Source: Astropecten irregularis
Lineage: Eukaryota; Echinodermata; Asteroidea; Paxillosida; Astropectinidae
Reading direction: 5' to 3'
Assembly: GCA_963971285.1 (NCBI GenBank)
Contig: OZ020258.1
Coordinates: 3,596,001-3,660,000, forward strand
DNA length: 64,000 nt
The position numbers and the translations under genes are program-made. Shown piece after piece: positions 53,301-64,000 of this stretch. Position 1 is the stretch's first letter. Every line of letters begins with the position of its first letter. The notes beneath the pieces were generated by a model. It worked only from the letters and a program-made list of their open reading frames with translations. It did not search any database and was not told the DNA's origin.

Positions 53301-56300
53301 ATTGGCCAATCAGGTTTATTCCAATTTCCAGGCTCTTCCAACGCCAGCAGGGTTGTAATATTTCTGGATCAATCAGGAAAGTTAAACTTTCTCTTATGTT
53401 TCTTACTCAATATATTTTAATTAAGAGAGTTCTTAGAGCTATAACAATGATGAATTGAAGAAATATGGGACTGGACCTCCTGCCTAGACTCTGGGTTTCC
53501 ATTATTTTTTGACTATTTGTGATGCAATTGGGCGAGAAAGTGGGTCTATTTCAGCCGCTTTGCACAGGGATGTTTGTTTTTTGAAAATGGCTTCTTTGAC
53601 TGGAGTGATCCCGTTTACCTTGTTTTAGGGGTGGTCAGCTGAGCATGAGTATATCTAAAAAATTCAATGGTCAACCCACCATAAAATGAACCGATAATGA
53701 ACGGTGACATGTTCATCATCATTTCTTCTGTGCAACTTGAACAGCTGATGTGAGAAATCTGTATATTTTTAAATGATTTTTGAAGTAAGGATTTAACACT
53801 GTTGTCTATGGGAGTTTATTTACTTTGGTGCAACCCTAACCCGGGCGATCGACGAGCGGTGCAGACCAGTAATAGGGGTACATTTTTTTTTAATTTGGCA
53901 CCAGTCAACATGGCCGTTTTCAGGGTATTTTCCTTTGGATGGATTTTCCTCAAAAAGTCATTGGTTACCCTATAGAAAATTGAAATAAAAATGAAAATTG
54001 AAGTTTTCAGCTTCATTTTGGTGTATAGCTTGAGTGTCTGAGAAACTTCTGTGTATTTGTAATAATTGTTTGAAATTGGCTATTTAGCATGGGAGCCTAT
54101 GGGAATTTATTTACTGGTCTGCACCCCTAAGTTGTTTTGAATGCTGGTCAACTCGTACGCAACCCAACTCGTACGCCCCAACTCGTCCCGACTGGTACGC
54201 CGACCAACTCGTACGCCACCAGCATATTAAGATTGTAGTTTGTAATAACAAAATAAACAAGCAATGGGTGTGCGGTGCTCGACCACGTCGGTGGGGGGCA
54301 ACCCTAATTTGTATATAATCTTGACGTTATCTACAATTCCTCGTGCACTGTGTTCATCAGTCTAATCATTAGCTTCGCTCTATTTAGCTGCCAAATTCAA
54401 TACAATGTACACAAGACAAAAACAAGGGAATTATATCCTATGGTTACCGAAAAAGTACAATACACACTGGCATAAGAACAGCTTAAAACGATCGACGTCA
54501 CATTTATTAGCCATTCAAAGTAGGGAAAGCTAAAAAATAGATTTCCAAACATTGTTATTGGCCAATCAGGTTTATTCCAATTTCCAGGCTCTTCCAACGC
54601 CAGCAGGGTTGTAATATTTCTGGATCAATCAGGAAAGTTAAACTTTCTCTTATGTTTCTTACTCAATATATTTTAATTAAGAGAGTTCTTAGAGCTATAA
54701 AAATGATGGATTGAAGAAATATGGGACTGGACCTCCTGCCTAGACTCTGGGTTTCCATTATTTTTTGACCATTTGTGATGCAATTGGGCGAGAAAGTGGG
54801 TCTATTTCAGCCGCTTTGCACAGGGATGTTTTTTTTTTTGAAAATGGCTTCTTTGACTGGATCCCGTTAACCTTGTTTTAGGGGTGGTCAGCTGAGCATG
54901 AGTATATCTAAAAAATTCAATGGTCAACCCACCATAAAATGAACCGATAATGAACGGTGACATGTTCATCATCATTTTTTCTGTGCAACTTGAACAGCTG
55001 ATGTGAGAAATCTGTATATTTTTAAATGATTTTTGAAGTAAGGATTTAACACTGTTGTCTATGGGAGTTTATTTACTTGGGTGCAACCCTAACCCGGGCG
55101 ATCGACGAGCGGTGCAGACCAGTAATAGGGGTACATTTTTTTAATTTGGAACCAGTCAACATGTCCGTTTTCAGGGTATTTTCCTTTGGATGGATTTTCC
55201 TCAAAAAGTCATTGGTTACCCTATAGAAAATTGAAATAAAAATGAAAATTGAAGTTTTCAGCTTCATTTTGGTGTATAGCTTGAGTGTCTGAGAAACTTC
55301 TGTGTATTTGTAATAATTGTTTGAAATTGGCTATTTAGCATGGGAGCCTATGGGAATTTATTTACTGGTCTGCACCCCTAAGTTGTTTTGAATGCTGGTC
55401 AACTCGTACGCCGCCCAACGCGTACGCCCCAACTCGTCCCGACTGGTACGCCGACCAACTCGTACGCCACCAGCATATTAAGATTGTAGTTTGTAATAAC
55501 AAAATAAACAAGCAATGGGTGTGCGGTGCTCGACCACGTCGGTGGGGGGCAAACCTAATTTGTATATAATCTTGACATTATCTACAATTCCTCGTGCACT
55601 GTGTTCATCAGTCTAATCATTAGCTTCGCTCTATTTAGCTGCCAAATTCATTACAATGTACACAAGACAAAAACAAGGGAATTATATCCTATGGTTACCG
55701 ACAAAGTACAATACACACTGGCATAAGAACAGCTTAAAACGATCGACGTCACATTCATTAGCCAATCAAAGTAGGGAAAGCTAAAAAATAGATTTCCAAA
55801 CATTGTTATTGGCCAATCAGGTTTATTCCAATTTCCAGGCTCTTCCAACGCCAGCAGGGTTGTAATATTTCTGGATCAATCAGGAAAGTTAAACTTTCTC
55901 TTATGTTTCTTACTCAATATATTTTAATTAAGAGAGTTCTTAGAGCTATAAAAATGATGGATTGAAGAAATATGGGACTGGACCTCCTGCCTAGACTCTG
56001 GGTTTCCATTATTTTTTGACCATTTGTGATGCAATTGGGCGAGAAAGTGGGTCTATTTCAGCCGCTTTGCACAGGGATGTTTTTTTTTTTGAAAATGGCT
56101 TCTTTGACTGGATCCCGTTAACCTTGTTTTAGGGGTGGTCAGCTGAGCATGAGTATATCTAAAAAATTCAATGGTCAACCCACCATAAAATGAACCGATA
56201 ATGAACGGTGACATGTTCATCATCATTTTTTCTGTGCAACTTGAACAGCTGATGTGAGAAATCTGTATATTTTTAAATGATTTTTGAAGTAAGGATTTAA

Positions 56301-59300
56301 CACTGTTGTCTATGGGAGTTTATTTACTTGGGTGCAACCCTAACCCGGGCGATCGACGAGCGGTGCAGACCAGTAATAGGGGTACATTTTTTTAATTTGG
56401 AACCAGTCAACATGTCCGTTTTCAGGGTATTTTCCTTTGGATGGATTTTCCTCAAAAAGTCATTGGTTACCCTATAGAAAATTGAAATAAAAATGAAAAT
56501 TGAAGTTTTCAGCTTCATTTTGGTGTATAGCTTGAGTGTCTGAGAAACTTCTGTGTATTTGTAATAATTGTTTGAAATTGGCTATTTAGCATGGGAGCCT
56601 ATGGGAATTTATTTACTGGTCTGCACCCCTAAGTTGTTTTGAATGCTGGTCAACTCGTACGCCGCCCAACGCGTACGCCCCAACTCGTCCCGACTGGTAC
56701 GCCGACCAACTCGTACGCCACCAGCATATTAAGATTGTAGTTTGTAATAACAAAATAAACAAGCAATGGGTGTGCGGTGCTCGACCACGTCGGTGGGGGG
56801 CAAACCTAATTTGTATATAATCTTGACATTATCTACAATTCCTCGTGCACTGTGTTCATCAGTCTAATCATTAGCTTCGCTCTATTTAGCTGCCAAATTC
56901 ATTACAATGTACACAAGACAAAAACAAGGGAATTATATCCTATGGTTACCGACAAAGTACAATACACACTGGCATAAGAACAGCTTAAAACGATCGACGT
57001 CACATTCATTAGCCAATCAAAGTAGGGAAAGCTAAAAAATAGATTTCCAAACATTGTTATTGGCCAATCAGGTTTATTCCAATTTCCAGGCTCTTCCAAC
57101 GCCAGCAGGGTTGTAATATTTCTTGATCAATCAGGAAAGTTAAACTTTCTCTTATGTTTCTTACTCAATATATTTTAATTAAGAGAGTTCTTAGAGCTAT
57201 AAAAATGATGGATTGAAGAAATATGGGACTGGACCTCCTGCCTAGACTCTGGGTTTCCATTATTTTTTGACTATTTGTGATGCAATTGGGCGAGAAAGTG
57301 GGTCTATTTCAGCCGCTTTCCACAGGGATGTTTGTTTTTTGAAAATGGCTTCTTTGACATGAGTGATCCCGTTTACCTTGTTTTAGGGGTGGTCAGCTGA
57401 GCATGAGTATATCTAAAAAATTCAATGGTCAACCCACCATAAAATGAACCGATAATGAACGGTGACATGTTCATCATCATTTCTTCTGTGCAACTTGAAC
57501 AGCTGATGTGAGAAATCTGTATATTTTTAAATGATTTTTGAAGTAAGGATTTAACACTGTTGTCTATGGGAGTTTATTTACTTTGGTGCAACCCTAACCC
57601 GGGCGATCGACGAGCGGTGCAGACCAGTAATAGGGGTACATTTTTTTTTAATTTGGCACCAGTCAACATGGCCGTTTTCAGGGTATTTTCCTTTGGATGG
57701 ATTTTCCTCAAAAAGTCATTGGTTACCCTATAGAAAATTGAAATAAAAATGAAAATTGAAGTTTTCAGCTTCATTTTGGTGTATAGCTTGAGTGTCTGAG
57801 AAACTTCTGTGTATTTGTAATAATTGTTTGAAATTGGCTATTTAGCATGGGAGCCTATGGGAATTTATTTACTGGTCTGCACCCCTAAGTTGTTTTGAAT
57901 GCTGGTCAACTCGTACGCCGCCCAACTCGTACGCCCCAACTCGTCCCGACTGGTACGCCGACCAACTCGTACGCCACCAGCATATTAAGATTGTAGTTTG
58001 TAATAAAAAAATAAACAAGCAATGGGTGTGCGGTGCTCGACCACGTCGGTGGGGGGCAAACCTAATTTGTATATAATCTTGACATTATCTACAATTCCTC
58101 GTGCACTGTGTTCATCAGTCTAATCATTAGCTTCGCTCTATTAAGCTGCCAAATTCATTACAATGTACACAAGACAAAAACAAGGGAATTATATCCTATG
58201 GTTACCGAAAAAGTACAATACACACTGGCATAAGAACAGCTTAAAACGATCGACGTCACATTCATTAGCCAATCAAAGTAGGGAACGCTAAAAAATAGAT
58301 TTCCAAACATTGTTATTGGCCAATCAGGTTTATTCCAATTTCCAGGCTCTTCCAACGCCAGCAGGGTTGTAATATTTCTGGATCAATCAGGAAAGTTAAA
58401 CTTTCTCTTATGTTTCTTACTCAATATATTTTAATTAAGAGAGTTCTTAGAGCTATAAAAATGATGGATTGAAGAAATATGGGACTGGACCTCCTGCCTA
58501 GAATCTGGGTTTCCATTATTTTTTGACCATTTGTGATGCAATTGGGCGAGAAAGTGGGTCTATTTCAGCCGCTTTCCACAGGGATGTTTGTTTTTTGAAA
58601 ATGGCTTCTTTGACATGAGTGATCCCGTTTACCTTGTTTTAGGGGTGGTCAGCTGAGCATGAGTATATCTAAAAAATTCAATGGTCAACCCACCATAAAA
58701 TGAACCGATAATGAACGGTGACATGTTCATCATCATTTCTTCTGTGCAACTTGAACAGCTGATGTGAGAAATCTGTATATTTTTAAATGATTTTTGAAGT
58801 AAGGATTTAACACTGTTGTCTATGGGAGTTTATTTACTTTGGTGCAACCCTAACCCGGGCGATCGACGAGCGGTGCAGACCAGTAATAGGGGTACATTTT
58901 TTTTTAATTTGGCACCAGTCAACATGGCCGTTTTCAGGGTATTTTCCTTTGGATGGATTTTCCTCAAAAAGTCATTGGTTACCCTATAGAAAATTGAAAT
59001 AAAAATGAAAATTGAAGTTTTCAGCTTCATTTTGGTGTATAGCTTGAGTGTCTGAGAAACTTCTGTGTATTTGTAATAATTGTTTGAAATTGGCTATTTA
59101 GCATGGGAGCCTATGGGAATTTATTTACTGGTCTGCACCCCTAAGTTGTTTTGAATGCTGGTCAACTCGTACGCCGCCCAACGCGTACGCCCCAACTCGT
59201 CCCGACTGGTACGCCGACCAACTCGTACGCAACCAGCATATTAAGATTGTAGTTTGTAATAACAAAATAAACAAGCAATGGGTGTGCGGTGCTCGACCAC

Positions 59301-62300
59301 GTCGGTGGGGGGCAAACCTAATTTGTATATAATCTTGACATTATCTACAATTCCTCGTGCACTGTGTTCATCAGTCTAATCATTAGCTTCGCTCTATTTA
59401 GCTGCCAAATTCATTACAATGTACACAAGACAAAAACAAGGGAATTATATCCTATGGTTAATACCGACAAAGTACAATACACATGGCATAAGAACAGCTT
59501 AAAACGATCGACGTCACATTCATTAGCCAATCAAAGTAGGGAAAGCTAAAAAATAGATTTCCAAACATTGTTATTGGCCAATCAGGTTTATTCCAATTTC
59601 CAGGCTCTTCCAACGCCAGCAGGGTTGTAATATTTCTGGATCAATCAGGAAAGTTAAACTTTCTCTTATGTTTCTTACTCAATATATTTTAATTAAGAGA
59701 GTTCTTAGAGCTATAAAAATGATGGATTGAAGAAATATGGGACTGGACCTCCTGCCTAGACTCTGGGTTTCCATTATTTTTTGACTATTTGTGATGCAAT
59801 TGGGCGAGAAAGTGGGTCTATTTCAGCCGCTTTCCACAGGGATGTTTGTTTTTTGAAAATGGCTTCTTTGACATGAGTGATCCCGTTTACCTTGTTTTAG
59901 GGGTGGTCAGCTGAGCATGAGTATATCTAAAAAATTCAATGGTCAACCCACCATAAAATGAACCGATAATGAACGGTGACATGTTCATCATCATTTCTTC
60001 TGTGCAACTTGAACAGCTGATGTGAGAAATCTGTATATTTTTAAATGATTTTTGAAGTAAGAATTTAACACTGTTGTCTATGGGATTTATTTACTTTGGT
60101 GCAACCCTAACCCGGGCGATCGACGAGCGGTGCAGACCAGTAATAGGGGTACATTTTTTTTTAATTTGGCACCAGTCAACATGGCCGTTTTCAGGGTATT
60201 TTCCTTTGGATGGATTTTCCTCAAAAAGTCATTGGTTACCCTATAGAAAATTGAAATAAAAATGAAAATTGAAGTTTTCAGCTTCATTTTGGTGTATAGC
60301 TTGAGTGTCTGAGAAACTTCTGTGTATTTGTAATAATTGTTTGAAATTGGCTATTTAGCATGGGAGCCTATGGGAATTTATTTACTGGTCTGCACCCCTA
60401 AGTTGTTTTGAATGCTGGTCAACTCGTACGCCGCCCAACTCGTACGCCCCAACTCGTCCCGACTGGTACGCCGACCAACTCGTACGCCACCAGCATATTA
60501 AGATTGTAGTTTGTAATAAAAAAATAAACAAGCAATGGGTGTGCGGTGCTCGACCACGTCGGTGGGGGGCAAACCTAATTTGTATATAATCTTGACATTA
60601 TCTACAATTCCTCGTGCACTGTGTTCATCAGTCTAATCATTAGCTTCGCTCTATTAAGCTGCCAAATTCATTACAATGTACACAAGACAAAAACAAGGGA
60701 ATTATATCCTATGGTTACCGAAAAAGTACAATACACACTGGCATAAGAACAGCTTAAAACGATCGACGTCACATTCATTAGCCAATCAAAGTAGGGAACG
60801 CTAAAAAATAGATTTCCAAACATTGTTATTGGCCAATCAGGTTTATTCCAATTTCCAGGCTCTTCCAACGCCAGCAGGGTTGTAATATTTCTGGATCAAT
60901 CAGGAAAGTTAAACTTTCTCTTATGTTTCTTACTCAATATATTTTAATTAAGAGAGTTCTTAGAGCTATAAAAATGATGGATTGAAGAAATATGGGACTG
61001 GACCTCCTGCCTAGACTCTGGGTTTCCATGATTTTGTGACCATTTGTGATGCAATTGGGCGAGAAAGTGGGTCTATTTCAGCCGCTTTCCACAGGGATGT
61101 TTGTTTTTTGAAAATGGCTTCTTTGACATGAGTGATCCCGTTTACCTTGTTTTAGGGGTGGTCAGCTGAGCATGAGTATATCTAAAAAATTCAATGGTCA
61201 ACCCACCATAAAATGAACCGATAATGAACGGTGACATGTTCATCATCATTTCTTCTGTGCAACTTGAACAGCTGATGTGAGAAATCTGTATATTTTTAAA
61301 TAATTTTTGAAGTAAGGATTTAACACTGTTGTCTATGGGAGTTTATTTACTTTGGTGCAACCCTAACCCGAGCGATCGACGAGCGGTGCAGACCAGTAAT
61401 AGGGGTACATTTTTTTTTAATTTGGCACCAGTCAACATGGCCGTTTTCAGGGTATTTTCCTTTGGATAGATTTTCCTCAAAAAGTCATTGGTTACCCTAT
61501 AGAAAATTGAAATAAAAATGAAAATTGAAGTTTTCAGCTCATTTTGGTGTATAGCTTGAGTGTCTGAGAAACTTCTGTGTATTTGTAATAATTGTTTGAA
61601 ATTGGCTATTTAGCATGGGAGCCTATGGGAATTTATTTACTGGTCTGCACCCCTAAGTTGTTTTGAATGCTGGTCAACTCGTACGCCGCCCAACGCGTAC
61701 GCCCCAACTCGTCCCGACTGGTACGCCGACCAACTCGTACGCAACCAGCATATTAAGATTGTAGTTTGTAATAACAAAATAAACAAGCAATGGGTGTGCG
61801 GTGCTCGACCACGTCGGTGGGGGGCAAACCTAATTTGTATATAATCTTGACATTATCTACAATTCCTCGTGCACTGTGTTCATCAGTCTAATCATTAGCT
61901 TCGCTCTATTTAGCTGCCAAATTCATTACAATGTACACAAGACAAAAACAAGGGAATTATATCCTATGGTTAATACCGACAAAGTACAATACACACTGGC
62001 ATAAGAACAGCTTAAAACGATCGACGTCACATTCATTAGCCAATCAAAGTAGGGAAAGCTAAAAAATAGATTTCCAAACATTGTTATTGGCCAATCAGGT
62101 TTATTCCAATTTCCAGGCTCTTCCAACGCCAGCAGGGTTGTAATATTTCTGGATCAATCAGGAAAGTTAAACTTTCTCTTATGTTTCTTACTCAATATAT
62201 TTTAATTAAGAGAGTTCTTAGAGCTATAAAAATGATGGATTGAAGAAATATGGGACTGGACCTCCTGCCTAGACTCTGGGTTTCCATTATTTTTTGACTA

Positions 62301-64000
62301 TTTGTGATGCAATTGGGCGAGAAAGTGGGTCTATTTCAGCCGCTTTCCACAGGGATGTTTGTTTTTTGAAAATGGCTTCTTTGACATGAGTGATCCCGTT
62401 TACCTTGTTTTAGGGGTGGTCAGCTGAGCATGAGTATATCTAAAAAATTCAATGGTCAACCCACCATAAAATGAACCGATAATGAACGGTGACATGTTCA
62501 TCATCATTTCTTCTGTGCAACTTGAACAGCTGATGTGAGAAATCTGTATATTTTTAAATGATTTTTGAAGTAAGAATTTAACACTGTTGTCTATGGGAGT
62601 TTATTTACTTTGGTGCAACCCTAACCCGGGCGATCGACGAGCGGTGCAGACCAGTAATAGGGGTACATTTTTTTTTAATTTGGCACCAGTCAACATGGCC
62701 GTTTTCAGGGTATTTTCCTTTGGATGGATTTTCCTCAAAAAGTCATTGGTTACCCTATAGAAAATTGAAATAAAAATGAAAATTGAAGTTTTCAGCTTCA
62801 TTTTGGTGTATAGCTTGAGTGTCTGAGAAACTTCTGTGTATTTGTAATAATTGTTTGAAATTGGCTATTTAGCATGGGAGCCTATGGGAATTTATTTACT
62901 GGTCTGCACCCCTAAGTTGTTTTGAATGCTGGTCAACTCGTACGCCGCCCAACTCGTACGCCCCAACTCGTCCCGACTGGTACGCCGACCAACTCGTACG
63001 CCACCAGCATATTAAGATTGTAGTTTGTAATAAAAAAATAAACAAGCAATGGGTGTGCGGTGCTCGACCACGTCGGTGGGGGGCAAACCTAATTTGTATA
63101 TAATCTTGACATTATCTACAATTCCTCGTGCACTGTGTTCATCAGTCTAATCATTAGCTTCGCTCTATTAAGCTGCCAAATTCATTACAATGTACACAAG
63201 ACAAAAACAAGGGAATTATATCCTATGGTTACCGAAAAAGTACAATACACACTGGCATAAGAACAGCTTAAAACGATCGACGTCACATTCATTAGCCAAT
63301 CAAAGTAGGGAACGCTAAAAAATAGATTTCCAAACATTGTTATTGGCCAATCAGGTTTATTCCAATTTCCAGGCTCTTCCAACGCCAGCAGGGTTGTAAT
63401 ATTTCTGGATCAATCAGGAAAGTTAAACTTTCTCTTATGTTTCTTACTCAATATATTTTAATTAAGAGAGTTCTTAGAGCTATAAAAATGATGGATTGAA
63501 GAAATATGGGACTGGACCTCCTGCCTAGACTCTGGGTTTCCATTATTTTTTGACCATTTGTGATGCAATTGGGCGAGAAAGTGGGTCTATTTCAGCCGCT
63601 TTCCACAGGGATGTTTGTTTTTTGAAAATGGCTTCTTTGACATGAGTGATCCCGTTTACCTTGTTTTAGGGGTGGTCAGCTGAGCATGAGTATATCTAAA
63701 AAATTCAATGGTCAACCCACCATAAAATGAACCGATAATGAACGGTGACATGTTCATCATCATTTCTTCTGTGCAACTTGAACAGCTGATGTGAGAAATC
63801 TGTATATTTTTAAATGATTTTTGAAGTAAGGATTTAACACTGTTGTCTATGGGAGTTTATTTACTTTGGTGCAACCCTAACCCGGGCGATCGACGAGCGG
63901 TGCAGACCAGTAATAGGGGTACATTTTTTTTTAATTTGGCACCAGTCAACATGGCCGTTTTCAGGGTATTTTCCTTTGGATGGATTTTCCTCAAAAAGTC

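Larger units (their letters stand above)
33268..64000 (+). repeat. Satellite array, period about 1,256 bp, 23 full units plus part of a 24th
   Basis: Taking 'gaattatatcctatggttac' as unit start, units begin at 33271, 34527, 35783, 38103, 39358, 40614, 41867, 43123, 44380, 45635, 46890, 48145, 49402, 50659, 51916, 53172, 54428, 55679, 56930, 58186, 59442, 60699, 61954 and 63213. All are head-to-tail and 1,251-1,259 bp long except the third (2,320 bp, with an insertion). The first two units look the most diverged. Short ORFs of about 65 codons recur on both strands merely because the monomer repeats. The array runs off the right edge, so its true size is unknown. Confidence 0.95.

Noticed and set aside
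33234-63382. Recurring 60-66-codon ORFs on both strands of the satellite
   Set aside because: They recur only because the monomer recurs, overlap on opposite strands, vary at the ends by frameshifts and show no recognisable domain or start context.

Overview
The window is animal nuclear DNA. It is AT-rich, with a multi-exon gene, long repeat-filled introns, nested transposons and a large satellite array. A secreted protein of serial EGF modules, a Penelope-like retroelement, tRNA-derived SINE-like copies and many short inverted-repeat elements suggest a marine invertebrate, most likely a deuterostome such as an echinoderm, hemichordate or amphioxus. The species cannot be fixed from this sequence.

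Region 1 (about 427-31247, minus strand) is one gene. Its first coding exon (31184-31247) encodes a start Met and a signal peptide. It is followed by a 5.7-kb intron and then 27 exons, each exactly one six-cysteine EGF-like domain with phase-1 introns on both sides. The visible coding exons total 3,124 bp (1,041 codons plus one base) and stay open throughout. The gene continues past the left edge, so the C-terminus (more EGF, other domains or a membrane anchor) is not seen. 21 of 27 repeats carry the O-glucose consensus C-x-S-x-P-C and 16 carry the O-fucose consensus C-x4-[ST]-C, so the chain looks like a Notch-type glycosylation substrate. The pre-cysteine acidic/amide-Glu signature of calcium-binding EGF is mostly absent.

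Region 2 (introns of that gene) is full of mobile DNA: MITE-like inverted-repeat families, two tRNA-related SINE-like copies, piggyBac-, pogo/Tigger- and hAT-like remnants, a 525-bp hexanucleotide array, a 40-bp minisatellite and a 246-bp tandem duplication. The largest insertion (18514-21376) is a hAT-type element with a perfect 8-bp target duplication. Nested in it is a Penelope-like element whose endonuclease segment occurs on both sides of the reverse transcriptase, with a one-base frameshift before the normal downstream copy and a degenerate hammerhead-ribozyme-like motif in the 3' region.

Region 3 (28801-30088, in intron 1) is a 1.29-kb element with inverted termini, each built of tandem CAACTCGTAC motifs.

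Region 4 (33268-64000) is a head-to-tail satellite with a period of about 1,256 bp: 23 complete units and part of a 24th. Each monomer contains a small cluster of the same CAACTCGTAC motif, linking the satellite to the element in intron 1. Shared variants show dimeric (about 2.5 kb) higher-order structure at both ends of the array, and one unit carries a 1.06-kb Helentron/Helitron2-like insertion. No host gene is supported inside the array.
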